This document shows positions 45,859 through 56,386 of a DNA stretch of 64,000 nt, piece by piece. Below the pieces are notes generated by a model. That model did not search any database. It was given only the letters and a program-made list of their open reading frames with translations, and was not told the DNA's origin. Within the stretch, counting starts at the first letter, position 1. Each line of letters opens with the position of its first letter. The translations under genes were made by a program, and so were the position numbers. This stretch comes from Rhodopseudomonas sp. BR0M22 (lineage in GTDB: Bacteria; Pseudomonadota; Alphaproteobacteria; Rhizobiales; Xanthobacteraceae): contig NZ_QUMK01000026.1 in the NCBI RefSeq assembly GCF_010907035.1, positions 1 through 64,000 of the forward strand, in the 5' to 3' direction.

Positions 45859-47241
45859 TCAAGCAATCAATCGCGCGGCGATTTCCGGCAGCAGAGCACC
45901 GTCCGTCAGCGGGCGGTGATCGGGGCCGGCAAAACCGGCGCGGACCAGCCAGTCGTCGAATTCCGGCGCGCGCTTCAGGCCGAACAGATCACGGACGTAC
46001 AGCGCGTCGTGAAACGAGGTGGACTGGTAGTTCAGCATCACGTCGTCGGCGCCGGGTACGCCCATGATGAAATTGACGCCGGCGGCTGCGAGCAGCGTGA
46101 GCAGCGTATCCATGTCGTCCTGATCGGCTTCGGCGTGGTTGGTGTAGCAGATGTCGACACCGAGCGGCAGGCCGAGCAGCTTGCCGCAGAAATGATCTTC
46201 GAGACCGGCGCGCACGATCTGCTTGCCGTCGTAAAGATATTCCGGGCCGATGAAGCCGACCACGCTGTTGACCAGCAGCGGCGAATAGGCACGGGCCACC
46301 GCATAGGCGCGCGCCTCGCAGGTCTGTTGATCGACGCCGTGATGCGCATTCGCCGACAGCGCCGAGCCCTGCCCGGTCTCGAAATACATCACGTTGTCGC
46401 CGACCGTACCGCGCTTCTGCGCCAGGGTCGCCTGATGCGCCTCCGCCAGTAGCGCCAGATCAATGCCGAAGCTGCGATTGGCGGCCTCGGTGCCGGCGAT
46501 CGACTGGAACGTAAGATCGACCGGCGCCCCCTGCTCGATCAGACGCAGCGTGGTGGTGACGTGGGTGAGCACACAGCCCTGCGTCGGGATGCCCAGCCGC
46601 CCGATGATATCGTCGAGCAGCCGCACCAACTGGCCGAGCACCGCGGGATCGTCGCTCGCCGGATTGATGCCGATACAGGCGTCGCCGGCGCCCAGCAGCA
46701 GACCGTCGAGAATGGAGGCGGTGATGCCGCGGGCATCGTCGAACGGATGGTTCGGCTGCAGACGCACGCTCATCCGCCCCGGCAAGCCGACGGTGTTGCG
46801 GAATCGCGTGACGACGCTGCACTTCTTCGCCGCCAGGATCAGGTCCTGGTTGCGCATCAGCTTCGAGACCGCGGCGACCATTTCGGGCGTCAGGCCCGGC
46901 GCCAGCGCGGCCAACGCCGCCGGCGTGGCCGCATCCGACAGCAGCCAGTCGCGAAAGCCGCCGACGGTGAACGAGGCCACCGGCGCGAACGCCGCCGCGT
47001 CGTGACGATCTGCGATCAGCCGCGTCACTTCGTCGGCCTCGTAAGGGATCACCATTTCGGACAGGAATTGCCGCAGCGGCAGGTCGGCCAGCGCCATTCG
47101 CGCCGCGACCATCTGCTCGGCGCTGTCGGCGGCGATGCCGGCGAGACGATCACCTGACCGCGGCGGGCTCGCCTTGGCGAGCAAGTCGCGCAGATCCTCG
47201 AACACGAACGAGACGTTGCCGATGCTGTGGCGATAGATCAT
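45859..47241 (-). CDS. eutB: Ethanolamine ammonia-lyase large subunit EutB
   Basis: Catalytic TIM-barrel subunit of the B12-dependent ammonia-lyase, 460 residues. Family blocks include VSKLMRNQDLILAAKKC near 140, VRLQPNHPFDDARGI near 170, DACIGINPASDD near 200, and FMNGVPG-like IMGVPGADDVMLNYQSTSFHD near the C-terminus. Length is normal. It is separated by 226 bp and hpnP from its partner eutC. It lets the cell use ethanolamine as a nitrogen source, or supplies acetaldehyde. Confidence 0.93.
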   Translation of the reverse strand: MIYRHSIGNVSFVFEDLRDLLAKASPPRSGDRLAGIAADSAEQMVAARMALADLPLRQFLSEMVIPYEADEVTRLIADRHDAAAFAPVASFTVGGFRDWLLSDAATPAALAALAPGLTPEMVAAVSKLMRNQDLILAAKKCSVVTRFRNTVGLPGRMSVRLQPNHPFDDARGITASILDGLLLGAGDACIGINPASDDPAVLGQLVRLLDDIIGRLGIPTQGCVLTHVTTTLRLIEQGAPVDLTFQSIAGTEAANRSFGIDLALLAEAHQATLAQKRGTVGDNVMYFETGQGSALSANAHHGVDQQTCEARAYAVARAYSPLLVNSVVGFIGPEYLYDGKQIVRAGLEDHFCGKLLGLPLGVDICYTNHAEADQDDMDTLLTLLAAAGVNFIMGVPGADDVMLNYQSTSFHDALYVRDLFGLKRAPEFDDWLVRAGFAGPDHRPLTDGALLPEIAARLIA

Positions 47242-47303
47242 GGCATCCCCGGCACGGGTGCTGCGATCGCAGCGCTGGCCGGAGGCTAGCAAAGCCGTGC
47301 GCG

Positions 47304-49007
47304 TCAGGCGACCCGCACGGTTGCGAGAAATTTAGCCACCTCGGCGCGCAGCCGGTTGTTCTCGCCCGACAGCATCTGCGCCGAGCTCAGCACTTCGTCC
47401 GACGCGGCCCCGGTGTCGGCGGCGCCGCGGTTGACGTCGCCGATAGTGGCCGCAACCTGGTTGGTGCCGATCGCCGCCTGCTGGACGCTGCGGGCGATCT
47501 CCTGGGTAGCTGCGCCCTGCTCGTGCACGGACGCAGCGATCGTCGACGCGATGTGCGCAATCTTGCCGATGGTGCCACCGATCTCCTTGATGGCGTCCAC
47601 CGACTCCCGAGTCGCGGCCTGCATCTCGGAGATCTGCGCGCTGATTTCGTCGGTGGCTTTGGCGGTCTGCTCCGCCAGCGCCTTGACCTCCTGCGCCACC
47701 ACCGCAAAGCCGCGGCCGGCCTCGCCGGCGCGGGCGGACTCGATGGTGGCGTTGAGCGCCAGCAGATTGGTCTGGCCGGCGATCGTGGTGATCAGCTGAG
47801 TCACGTCGCCGATACGGTTGGCGGCCTGCGACAGCTTGGCGATCCGGGCGTCGGTCTGTTCGGCCTGCTGCACCGCCTCGTCGGCGATCTTGCGGGACTC
47901 GCAGACCTGGCGGCTGATCTCCTCGACCGAGGCGGTCATCTCCTCGGTGGCAGACGCCACCGACTGCACATTATGCGAGGTCTCGGACGAGGCTACGGCC
48001 ACCGTCGTGGCGAGCTGCTGAGTTTCGGCGCTACCCTTGGAGAGCGCGCCGGCGGAGGCTTCCAGCGCCTGCGAGGCGATTCCGACCTGTTCGACGATCT
48101 GGCCCACCGCGGCCTCAAAGCTGTCGGCCAGTTGATGCAGTTCGGCACGCCGCGCTTCTGCGGCTTCCCGGTCCTGACGCTGGCGTTCGGCTTGCTCGCG
48201 CTCGGCCTTGGCGACCGCCTGAACCTTGAACTCCGCGACCGCACGGGCCATCTGGCCGACCTCGTCGCCACGTTCCAGGCCGGGCAATGGCACGTCGAAA
48301 TTGCCCGAAGCCAACTCGCGCATCGCCCCGGACATCGCCACCACCGGGCGGGCGATACCGCGGCCGATCAGAAACGAGAACGCCACACCGACCAGCGACG
48401 CCACGGCGAGGACACTGCCGAGCACCACCTGCTCGCGATCGAGTGCGATCCCGGTTTGTGCGATCTCGCGGTCGCGCGTGTCGGCGGTCGACAGCAGCAG
48501 ATCGCTGATCTGCCGGTCGATCTCGCCGAAACTCTTCTCCGCGCTCTTGATGAACAGCATCGCGGAGCCGGCGTCTCCGTCGGCCATTTCGATCGCGTTT
48601 TTGGCCTGCTTCTGATACGCGGCCACCGCCGCCTTCAATTTCTGGAACGCTGGTTTGGCGGCGTCGGCACCGAGCGCCTTCTCGACTCCGCCCAGCGAGG
48701 TCGGGATCTGGCCGATGCCGGCGGACGCCTCCTTGATCACCTGGGTGAGCTTGGCCGTATCGGTCTCGTTCGCCGCTGTCGCGGCCATCCGGTACAGCTT
48801 GGCATGCGCGGTCCAGGCGGTGTTGTTGAGGTCCGCCGCCAGTTCCGACAATCTCACCGGGCCGGAGACCAGCTTGTCGACGTTCCGCTGATTGGCGCGC
48901 AGCGACTGCAACGCGAACGCGCCGATCGCGATCATCACCAAGACGAGAAATGCCGGGGCAAGCTGGACCTTCCACGACAGCCCGATGTGTTTGATCCAGC
49001 TTGTCAT
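47304..49007 (-). CDS. Methyl-accepting chemotaxis protein
   Basis: Chemoreceptor of 567 residues: membrane helix 1 (about 14-34), a periplasmic helical bundle (about 35-190, four-helix-bundle type), helix 2 (about 192-212), a HAMP domain (about 213-266) and a cytoplasmic coiled-coil signalling domain with the hairpin tip around [20 protein letters not shown] near 455. It has no CheR-docking pentapeptide at the C-terminus. ATG 49007 is preferred. The gene 52 bp upstream encodes a secreted Cache-domain protein that may be its accessory sensor. The ligand is unknown. Confidence 0.9.
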   Translation of the reverse strand: MTSWIKHIGLSWKVQLAPAFLVLVMIAIGAFALQSLRANQRNVDKLVSGPVRLSELAADLNNTAWTAHAKLYRMAATAANETDTAKLTQVIKEASAGIGQIPTSLGGVEKALGADAAKPAFQKLKAAVAAYQKQAKNAIEMADGDAGSAMLFIKSAEKSFGEIDRQISDLLLSTADTRDREIAQTGIALDREQVVLGSVLAVASLVGVAFSFLIGRGIARPVVAMSGAMRELASGNFDVPLPGLERGDEVGQMARAVAEFKVQAVAKAEREQAERQRQDREAAEARRAELHQLADSFEAAVGQIVEQVGIASQALEASAGALSKGSAETQQLATTVAVASSETSHNVQSVASATEEMTASVEEISRQVCESRKIADEAVQQAEQTDARIAKLSQAANRIGDVTQLITTIAGQTNLLALNATIESARAGEAGRGFAVVAQEVKALAEQTAKATDEISAQISEMQAATRESVDAIKEIGGTIGKIAHIASTIAASVHEQGAATQEIARSVQQAAIGTNQVAATIGDVNRGAADTGAASDEVLSSAQMLSGENNRLRAEVAKFLATVRVA

Positions 49008-49058
49008 CAACGATATTCCGATGTCATTCGGCAGTGTTCGAGCGCAAGGCGGCGGACG

Positions 49059-49514
49059 TTACATCTTGTAGACGCCGGCGCAGACGGCGGTGTTGTCCAG
49101 CCGCTCGCAGTACATCTCCTTGGGTTCGACCTTCTTGCTCACCGGATTGACGAATTTGTAGTCCTGCCAAAACGAAGGCTGTTTGGCGGCCATCTCGACG
49201 CGCTCCTTGACGTACAGCTTGCCGTCGACGTCCTGCGCCTCGATCATATCTTTGCCGACGAACTTGGCGTTGGCGCCATGCGCCAGCACCTTGCCGTCGA
49301 GCTGATAGACCACGACGTAGAGATCGTCCTTGACGAACGGGCCCGCGCGGTCGCTGATCGCCGGGTAGGCTTTCTCGGCGCCGTCGGACTTGATCGCCGT
49401 AACGGCCTTCTTCACCAGTGCGATCGCGTCGTCCTTGCTCGCACCGGCGCTCGCGGGAATGGCGACGAGAACCATCGCGGCCGTGGTGGCGATGGCGATG
49501 AGGTTCTTGCTCAT
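49059..49514 (-). CDS. Secreted single Cache-domain protein
   Basis: Periplasmic protein of 151 residues with a signal peptide ending ASAGA. The mature part is a single Cache domain: helix AIALVKKAVTAIKSDG, then FVKDDLYVVVYQLDGKVLAHG and the strand YKFVNPVSKKVEPKEMYCERL. Such a domain normally forms the sensing part of chemoreceptors or kinases, but here it is free. It precedes the chemoreceptor gene on the same strand, so the two probably form an operon in which the soluble domain binds a small molecule. Confidence 0.8.
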   Translation of the reverse strand: MSKNLIAIATTAAMVLVAIPASAGASKDDAIALVKKAVTAIKSDGAEKAYPAISDRAGPFVKDDLYVVVYQLDGKVLAHGANAKFVGKDMIEAQDVDGKLYVKERVEMAAKQPSFWQDYKFVNPVSKKVEPKEMYCERLDNTAVCAGVYKM

Positions 49515-49709
49515 GGGAGGTCTTCTCCTGACAAGGGCTGAGGGTTCAAGGCCCGGTCACACTGAGGTTCAAACGCGAACGTAGTGTTAAGCGACCGCCT
49601 CGGGTTGTTACCAGTCAGCCTGATCGGCAGAACTAATAACTAGTTGTCAGCTCTGTTGATTTTCGCGCCTGGACGGTGCGGTAACGGACGCTCGAGACGA
49701 TCCGGGCGG

Positions 49710-50588
49710 TCACTCGACCGGGATGACGTCGACCGCAACCGAGAGCTTCTGCCGGCGCGATCCGACGATCACACCATCGACCGGCGACACGTCCGAAAAA
49801 TCCCGGCCAACCGCCAGGACGATATGGTCGGTGCCGACCAGCAGATCGTTGGTCGGATCGAATCCGATCCAGCCGAGTTCATTGCCGCACCACACCGAAA
49901 CCCAGGCGTGGGTCGCATCGGCGCCCTGCAGCCGCTCCTGTCCTTCGGGCGGGTAGGTCCGCAAGTAACCGCTGACATAGGCGGCCGGTAGCCCGAGCCC
50001 GCGCAGGCCGGCGATCATCACATGGGCGAAGTCCTGGCAGACGCCGTGTCGCTTCTCGAACACTTCGGCCAGCGGCGTCGAGATGACCGTCGCCTTGGGG
50101 TCGTAGCGGAATTCGTTGCGGATCCGCTGCATCAGTTCGGCGGCGCCGGCGAGCACGCCGCGCCCCTGCGAGAAGCTCTGCGCCGCGTAGCGCGTGACCG
50201 CCGGCAGGATCGGCACCAGCGGACTCGAGAACACGTAACCGACCGGCGACGACGCGCCGAGGCTCAGACTGGTGAGCGCGGCGTCGCGCACCGGCTCCCA
50301 AGGCTGGCTACCTTCGTCGCGCGCCGGCGTCCGCCGAGTCACCTCGACCCGCGACCGGCTGTCGATCCGCAACACGCGATGCGGCGTTTCGATCACGATG
50401 TTCTCGGTCAGGATGCCGAAGAAGTCGGTACGCGCGGTGCGCACCGCCGGCCGTGGCTTGATCTCGATCGCGTGCGAAATCAGCGACTGGCCGGCATCGG
50501 CGATCGGCCTCAGCCGCAGCGAACAGCGCGCGAAGCTGACCTGGCTGCCGTAGGAGTACGTCGTGACGTGGCGAATGTCGTAGATCAC
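49710..50588 (-). CDS. Transglutaminase-like protein of the ATP-grasp/alpha-E cluster
   Basis: Transglutaminase-fold protein of 292 residues. The N-terminal bacterial transglutaminase-like beta domain begins MIYDIRHVTTYSYGSQVSFAR. The catalytic cysteine is in KRHGVCQDFAHVMIAGLRGLG near 180, the histidine in ATHAWVSVWCG near 225, and the aspartate in GWIGFDPTNDL. It presumably cleaves or forms amide bonds in peptides made by its operon partners. The GTG start at 50588 overlaps the alpha-E stop codon, so it is translationally coupled. Confidence 0.9.
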   Translation of the reverse strand: MIYDIRHVTTYSYGSQVSFARCSLRLRPIADAGQSLISHAIEIKPRPAVRTARTDFFGILTENIVIETPHRVLRIDSRSRVEVTRRTPARDEGSQPWEPVRDAALTSLSLGASSPVGYVFSSPLVPILPAVTRYAAQSFSQGRGVLAGAAELMQRIRNEFRYDPKATVISTPLAEVFEKRHGVCQDFAHVMIAGLRGLGLPAAYVSGYLRTYPPEGQERLQGADATHAWVSVWCGNELGWIGFDPTNDLLVGTDHIVLAVGRDFSDVSPVDGVIVGSRRQKLSVAVDVIPVE

Positions 50589-51265
50589 GCCAGCCCCGTC
50601 AGCTTTTCCGGGCGCATCGCGCTGGCGCCGTGCGGGAAGTAGTGCGCGCCGACCGCTTCCGCCAGTCCGAGCAGATCCTGCTCAAGCGCGAACAGCCAGG
50701 AGGCGTCGATCGCCTCGGCCTCGGCCGCGGTGAGCTTCGCCAGTGCCGCTACCGCTAGCCGCTGCGGCCGCTCGATCAAGCCGCCCTCGTGCAGCGCCGG
50801 CAGGCTGGCGATGTGCTCATTCAGCTCCTCGACCTGGAACGCCACCGAGCGCGGATTGTAGGGATCGAGCACGGCGAGATCGCGGACCGGCGCCAGCAGC
50901 GGCGCCAGCAGATAGCGCGACCGGTAGGTGATCTGCGAGTCCACCAGCGTGAGCAACACGTCGAGGTCTTCGGCGGTAGCGCCGTCGCAGGAGAACTGCC
51001 GGGCGAACCGCGCGGTGTTGACGGCGCGCTCGACGCGGCGACCGATCCGCAGGAAGCGCCAGCCGGCGGCCCGGTTCATGTTCTCGTGCGACAGGCCGGA
51101 GAAGCTCGCGAGCTCCTGCAGCGCGACATCCGCAGCCTGGACGACGGCTTCTTCGCCCTCGACCGGCAACGCCAGACGCGCTTCCATCTGGGTGATGACG
51201 TGCCAGGCGTCCGGCGACAGCCGTTCGCGCAGCGACGAGGCGTTGCGCTGGGCGGCGCGGATCAA
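50585..51265 (-). pseudogene. Alpha-E domain, C-terminal two thirds, out of frame with its N-terminus
   Basis: An open frame of 226 codons starting at TTG 51265 (IRAAQRNASSLRERLSPDAW onwards) matches only the later part of the alpha-E domain, normally about 315 residues. The missing beginning (LPSRAADNLFWLGRYLERAE) is at the end of the preceding ATP-grasp frame. One extra G in the GGGG run around 51270 would restore a continuous reading (ALG-AWLIRAAQ). It is a frameshift, a sequencing error, or a protein rescued by coupling at the overlapping TTGA. Confidence 0.7.
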
Positions 51266-53034
51266 CCAGGCCCCAGCGCGGTCGCGCCCCAGGCGATCAA
51301 CAGCCGCTGGATCTTCTCGATCGCATGGTGCAGCGGTCCCTTGCCGGGATCGCGCTGCGGCGCGCTGAGCGCGCGCAGCAGCCGCAGCGTCGCCTCGGCG
51401 CGCTCGAGATAGCGGCCGAGCCAGAACAGATTGTCGGCGGCGCGACTCGGCAGCACGCCGGTGATGCGGCGGATGCGGACGCTGTCGACCGCGGGCAGCA
51501 GCGACGACGGCGCCACCGCATGATCGGCCACCACCCAGACGTCGGCGGCACGCGCGCCCTCGCCCATCGACACCGCGCGCGAGTCGAGCCGGTCGGCGAT
51601 CCGGCAGAACCCGCCGGGCATCACCGCCCAGCCGTTCTCAGTGGCGGCGGCGAACACCCGCAGCACGAACGGCCGCGGCGCCAGCTTGCCGTTGTCCCAC
51701 ACCGGCGTGGTCGACAGCCGCACCTGCTCCTGCGCAACGTAATCGAGCCCGCGGGCCGCGATGGCGTCGCGCAAGTGATCGCGGACCACCGGCGGCAGTT
51801 CGCCGGGCAGCACCGGGCCGTGATGCGAGAAGCCCGGCACGCTTTGGCCATACGCGCCTTCGATCACGAATTCGTCGAGCCGGTCGAGCACCTGCTCGCG
51901 CGCCGCAGGCTGGCCGCACCACCAGGTGGCGATGTGCGGCATCTTCAGATCCTCGCCGAGCAGCCGGCGAGCCAGCGGCGGCAGGAAGCCGAGCAGCGCG
52001 CGCGCTTCGAGCACGCCTGAGCCCGGCATGTTGGCGACCACGGCGCCGCCTTTGCGGATCACATCGATCAGTCCGGCGACACCGAGCTGCGACGACGCGT
52101 CGAGCTCGAGCGGATCGAGCGAGTTGGCGTCGATCCGCCTCAGCAGCACGTCGATCCGCTTCAACCCGGCGACGGTGCGGATGTGCAGACGGTCGTCGGA
52201 TACCGCAAGGTCATCGCCTTCGACCAGCAGGAAGCCGAGATAGCGCGCCAGCGTGGCATGTTCGAAATAGGTTTCGCTGAACCGGCCCGGCGTCAGCAGC
52301 CCGATCCTCGGCTCGTCGCGATCGGCGATCGCGCGCAGGCTGTCGCGGAACGCCTCGAAGAACGAGGCGACGCGCTCGACATTCATCGACTTGTAGAGGT
52401 CGTTGAAGGCGCGCGACAGCACCAGGCGGTTTTCCAGCGCATAGCCGGCGCCCGACGGCGCCTGGGTGCGATCGCCGAGTACCCACCACTGCCCGTCGGG
52501 ACCGCGGCCGATGTCGGCGGCGTAGAAATGCAGATAGCGGCCGCCCGGCGGCCGGACCCCGACCATCGGCCGCAGATAGTCGGCACTGCCGGCGATCGCG
52601 GCCGCCGGCAGCGCACCGTCGGCAATCAGCCGGCCGTCGCCATAGATGTCCTGCAGCACGCTCTCGAGCAGCGTCGCGCGCTGGGCGATGCCGGCGGCGA
52701 TCTGCTGCCATTCGGTCTCGCCGATCAGCAGCGGGACGTGGCTGAGCGGCCAGGCGCGGTCGGCGGCATCGCCCGGCGCCCGATAGGTGACGCCGGCATC
52801 GCGCAGATGCCGGTCGGCGGCGGCGAAGCGGCGCTCGATCTCGTCGGCGGAGAGTGCCGCGAACGCCTCGAAATAACGGCTCCACACCGGACGCGGCTGG
52901 CCATCGGCGCCGATGAATTCATCGGGGATGCCGGGCAGCCGCGTGTAGTCGCGGGTCCACTGCCCGACCTTGCGGTCGCGTGGCCGAACCTTCCGGGCCG
53001 GGCCGACATGCTGCGCCATCGTCTCATCCCCCAT
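51262..53034 (-). CDS. Circularly permuted type 2 ATP-grasp protein with fused start of alpha-E
   Basis: Protein of 590 codons. Residues about 30-485 form the circularly permuted ATP-grasp (DUF404/407-type) domain: YLHFYAADIGRGPDGQWWVLGDRTQAPSG near 165, ETYFEHATLARYLGFLLVEGDDLAV near 255 and DPLELDASSQLGVAGLIDVI near 310. Residues about 520-580 are the first helices of an alpha-E domain (SRAADNLFWLGRYLERAEA), cut by a frameshift. Such ATP-grasp ligases are predicted to build peptide or amide tags. ATG 53034 is chosen; ATG 53019 is also possible. It is 10 bp after the 1113-residue upstream gene. Confidence 0.85.
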   Translation of the reverse strand: MGDETMAQHVGPARKVRPRDRKVGQWTRDYTRLPGIPDEFIGADGQPRPVWSRYFEAFAALSADEIERRFAAADRHLRDAGVTYRAPGDAADRAWPLSHVPLLIGETEWQQIAAGIAQRATLLESVLQDIYGDGRLIADGALPAAAIAGSADYLRPMVGVRPPGGRYLHFYAADIGRGPDGQWWVLGDRTQAPSGAGYALENRLVLSRAFNDLYKSMNVERVASFFEAFRDSLRAIADRDEPRIGLLTPGRFSETYFEHATLARYLGFLLVEGDDLAVSDDRLHIRTVAGLKRIDVLLRRIDANSLDPLELDASSQLGVAGLIDVIRKGGAVVANMPGSGVLEARALLGFLPPLARRLLGEDLKMPHIATWWCGQPAAREQVLDRLDEFVIEGAYGQSVPGFSHHGPVLPGELPPVVRDHLRDAIAARGLDYVAQEQVRLSTTPVWDNGKLAPRPFVLRVFAAATENGWAVMPGGFCRIADRLDSRAVSMGEGARAADVWVVADHAVAPSSLLPAVDSVRIRRITGVLPSRAADNLFWLGRYLERAEATLRLLRALSAPQRDPGKGPLHHAIEKIQRLLIAWGATALGPG

Positions 53035-53044
53035 GTGGAAGGAT

Positions 53045-56000
53045 TCAATGCAGCAGCGGCGTCCGCAAGTCGAGGGTCAGCGGGAATTCAAGTGTGCGTT
53101 CTTCCTGCGGCGGATCGATCCGTCCCGGGGTGTGGCCGTGATCCTGGAACCGGGCCAGCCGCCGCGCCTCGGCTTCATACGAGTTCACCGGCTTGGTCTC
53201 GTAGGCGCGGCCGCCGGGATGGGCGACGTGATAGACGCAGCCGCCGAGCGAGCGGCCGTTCCAGGTGTCGACGATGTCGAACACCAGCGGCGCATGCACG
53301 GGGATCGTCGGATGCAGCCCGACGGCCGGCTGCCACGCCTTGAACCGCACTGCGGCCACCGCTTCGCCGACCCGCGCGGTCGGCGTCATCGGCAGCCGGC
53401 GGCCGTTGCAGGTGATGACGTGGCGGCCCTCGACGAAGCCCTCGGCCTTGACCTGCAGCCGCTCCACCGAACTGTCGACATAGCGCACCGTGCCGCCCGC
53501 AGTGCCCTCTTCGCCGAGCACGTGCCACGGCTCCAGCGCCTGCCGCACCTCCAATGTGACACCGCCATGATACACGCTGCCGAACACCGGAAAACGAAAC
53601 TCGAGCTGCGCGGTGAACCACTCCGGCTCGAACGCGTAGCCGGCACCCGCCAGCTCGCCGAGCACGTCGCGGAAATCCTCCCACAGACAATGCGGCAGCA
53701 TGAAGCGGTCGTGCAGCGCGGTGCCCCAGCGGACGAACTTGCCCTCCAGAGGCTCGCGCCAGAGCATCGCGATCAGCGCGCGGATCAGAAGCTGCTGCGC
53801 AAGGCTCATCCGCGGATCCGGCGGCATCTCCAGCGCGCGGAATTCGACCAGGCCGAGCCGGCCGGTCGGGCTATCCGGCGAATACATCTTGTCGATGCAG
53901 ATCTCGGCCCGATGGGTGTTGCCGGTGATATCGACCAGGATGTTGCGGAACAGCCGGTCGGCGAGCCACAGCGGGCCCTTGACGCCCGGCGGCGGCACAT
54001 GCGCCAACGCAATCTCCAGTTCGTACAGCGAATCGTGCCGCGCCTCGTCGATCCGCGGCGCCTGGCTGGTCGGCCCGATGAACATCCCGGAGAACAGATA
54101 GGACAGCGACGGATGCCGCTGCCAGAACAGCACCAGACTCTTGAGCAGATCCGGCCGCCGCAGGAACGGCGAGTCCGCAGGGTTGGCACCGCCGACAACG
54201 ACGTGATTGCCGCCGCCGGTGCCAGTGTGGCGGCCGTCGATCAGGAAGCGGTTGGCGCCGAGCCGCACTTGCGCAGCGTCCTCATACAGGCCGAACGTGG
54301 TGCGCACCGCCTCGCGCCAGTTCGAGGCCGGCTGAATGTTGACTTCGATCACGCCCGGATCAGGCGTCACCTTGATGACGTCGATGCGCGGATCGTAGGG
54401 CGGCGGATAGCCTTCAATATGGACGCGGATCTGCATCTCTTCGGCGGTGGCTTCGACCGCGGCGATCAGTTCGAGATAGTCCTCGATTCTCTCGGTCGGC
54501 GGCATGAAGGCGCACAGCACGCCCTCGCGCAGCTCGATCGACATCGCGGTGCGCACCCCGCCTTTGCGCAGCTTCTGCTCCTCGACCGGCTGGCTGGCCG
54601 TCGCTTCGCCGGCCGACTGTTCGACCACCGTCATCTGCTCGCGTGCGGGCTCGGCATCGCTGGCCGGCGGCGGCGCAAACAGCGGCAATGCGCCGCGCGG
54701 CTCGAGCGGATCGCGCGGCACAATGAAGGGATAGTCGTCTTCGGGGATGTGCGGCAGCGACGAGATCGGCAGCCGGAAGCCGAGCGGCGAGTCGCCCGGC
54801 AGCAGGAACAGATTGCCGCGACGCAGCTTCCAGCGCTCGCTGCGCCAGCGCTTCTTCTGCGCCGGCGCGGCGTCCGCATTCCACGCCTGGATCGGCAGCA
54901 CGAAGCCGCGCGGCGTATTCAGCCCGGTGTCGAACACCCGCGCCATCCGCGCGCGCTCTTCCGGATCGGCGAGCTTGTTGTCGTGCGGATCGACGTTCGG
55001 CGGCAGCGTGGCTTCCTTCTGCAGCCAGTGGGTCGGATCTTCGAATGCCGGCAGCACGTAGTCGGTGTCGATGCCGAGCCTCTTCGCCGTGTGAAGCGCG
55101 AATTGCTCGGCCTCCTCGACCTTGGCCGGCCGCTGGCCAACCACCGGCGCGATCAGATCGGCATTTTTCCAGATCGGCACGCCGTCCTTGCGCCAATACA
55201 GCCCGAACGCCCAGCGCGGCAGGCTTTCGCCCGGATACCATTTGCCCTGACCGAAATGGAGCATGCCGCCGGGCGCGAAGCGGGTGCGCAGCCGGCGGAT
55301 CAGATCGTCGGCAAGCTTGCGCTTGGCGCCGCCGACCGCAGCGACGTTCCACTCCGGCGATTCCATATCGTCGATCGACACGAAGGTCGGCTCGCCGCCC
55401 ATCGTCAGCCGCACGTCGTGCGCGGTCAGATCAGCGTCGACCTTTTCGCCGAGCGCATCGAGCCGCGCCCAGGATTCGTCAGAGAACGGCTTGGTGATGC
55501 GCGGCGCTTCGCGGATGCGCTCGACCCGCATGTCGAAGTTGAAATCGACATTGGCGAAGCCGACCACGCCGGAGATCGGCGCCGCCGTGCGATAATGCGG
55601 CGTGGCGGCGACCGGGATGTGCCCCTCCCCGGCGAGCAGGCCAGAGGTGACGTCGAAGCCGACCCAGCCGGCGCCGGGCAGATACACTTCGGCCCAGGCG
55701 GGCAGATCGGTGAAATCGTGCGCGGCGCCCTTCGGCCCGTCGAGCGACTCGATGTCGGGGCGAAGCTGGATCAAATAACCGGACACGAATCGCGCCGCGA
55801 GGCCGAGGTGCCGCAGGGTCTGGATCAGCAGCCACGCCGAGTCGCGGCACGAGCCGGCGCTCTTGGCCAGCGTTTCCTCCGGCGTCTGCACACCCGGCTC
55901 CATCCGGATGATGTAGTTGACGCGCTCGCGCAGTTTGGCGTTGAGGTCGACCAGGAAGTTGACCGTGCTTTCGGCTTCGCGCGGGATCGAATCGAGATAC

Positions 56001-56386
56001 GCCTTGAACAACGGCCCGGGCTCGATCGTCGCCAGATACGGCGCCAGCTCGTGCTGCAGGTCGGCGCTGTAGGCGAACGGAAAGCTCTCGGCATAGCTCT
56101 CGACGAAGAAGTCGAACGGGTTGATCACCGTCATCGCCGCGGTGAAATCGACCTCGATCTTCAGCTCGTCCGCCTTCTCCGGAAACACGAACCGCGCCAG
56201 CCAATTGCCCTGCGGGTCCTGCTGCCAATTGATGAAGTGGTTCGCCGGCGTGACCTTCAGCGAATACGACAGGATCGGCGTCCGGGTATGCGGCGCCGGA
56301 CGCAGCCGGATGGTCTGGGGGCCGATGTCGACCGGGCGGTCGTATTTGTAATGGGTGACGTGATGAAGGGCGACGTAGATCGACAC
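53045..56386 (-). CDS. Transglutaminase fused to DUF2126, first gene of the peptide-modification cluster
   Basis: Very large protein of 1113 residues. An N-terminal bacterial transglutaminase module (about 1-290) has catalytic [21 protein letters not shown] near 170 and [23 protein letters not shown] near 220. The remainder is DUF2126 (about 300-1100, with [14 protein letters not shown] near 330 and [20 protein letters not shown] near 725). The start is GTG 56386, backed by GGAG eight to nine bases upstream. Known relatives always travel with ATP-grasp and alpha-E proteins. It is cytoplasmic, with no signal peptide. Confidence 0.88.
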   Translation of the reverse strand: MSIYVALHHVTHYKYDRPVDIGPQTIRLRPAPHTRTPILSYSLKVTPANHFINWQQDPQGNWLARFVFPEKADELKIEVDFTAAMTVINPFDFFVESYAESFPFAYSADLQHELAPYLATIEPGPLFKAYLDSIPREAESTVNFLVDLNAKLRERVNYIIRMEPGVQTPEETLAKSAGSCRDSAWLLIQTLRHLGLAARFVSGYLIQLRPDIESLDGPKGAAHDFTDLPAWAEVYLPGAGWVGFDVTSGLLAGEGHIPVAATPHYRTAAPISGVVGFANVDFNFDMRVERIREAPRITKPFSDESWARLDALGEKVDADLTAHDVRLTMGGEPTFVSIDDMESPEWNVAAVGGAKRKLADDLIRRLRTRFAPGGMLHFGQGKWYPGESLPRWAFGLYWRKDGVPIWKNADLIAPVVGQRPAKVEEAEQFALHTAKRLGIDTDYVLPAFEDPTHWLQKEATLPPNVDPHDNKLADPEERARMARVFDTGLNTPRGFVLPIQAWNADAAPAQKKRWRSERWKLRRGNLFLLPGDSPLGFRLPISSLPHIPEDDYPFIVPRDPLEPRGALPLFAPPPASDAEPAREQMTVVEQSAGEATASQPVEEQKLRKGGVRTAMSIELREGVLCAFMPPTERIEDYLELIAAVEATAEEMQIRVHIEGYPPPYDPRIDVIKVTPDPGVIEVNIQPASNWREAVRTTFGLYEDAAQVRLGANRFLIDGRHTGTGGGNHVVVGGANPADSPFLRRPDLLKSLVLFWQRHPSLSYLFSGMFIGPTSQAPRIDEARHDSLYELEIALAHVPPPGVKGPLWLADRLFRNILVDITGNTHRAEICIDKMYSPDSPTGRLGLVEFRALEMPPDPRMSLAQQLLIRALIAMLWREPLEGKFVRWGTALHDRFMLPHCLWEDFRDVLGELAGAGYAFEPEWFTAQLEFRFPVFGSVYHGGVTLEVRQALEPWHVLGEEGTAGGTVRYVDSSVERLQVKAEGFVEGRHVITCNGRRLPMTPTARVGEAVAAVRFKAWQPAVGLHPTIPVHAPLVFDIVDTWNGRSLGGCVYHVAHPGGRAYETKPVNSYEAEARRLARFQDHGHTPGRIDPPQEERTLEFPLTLDLRTPLLH

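Noticed and set aside
47523-49541. A 672-codon plus-strand frame opposite the chemoreceptor
   Set aside because: Antisense shadow; the chemoreceptor signalling domain is unmistakable on the minus strand.
49540-49580. Direct repeat CTGAGGGTTCAA / CTGAGGTTCAA upstream of the Cache-domain gene
   Set aside because: Too short and imperfect to separate from chance, and not symmetric or at promoter spacing.
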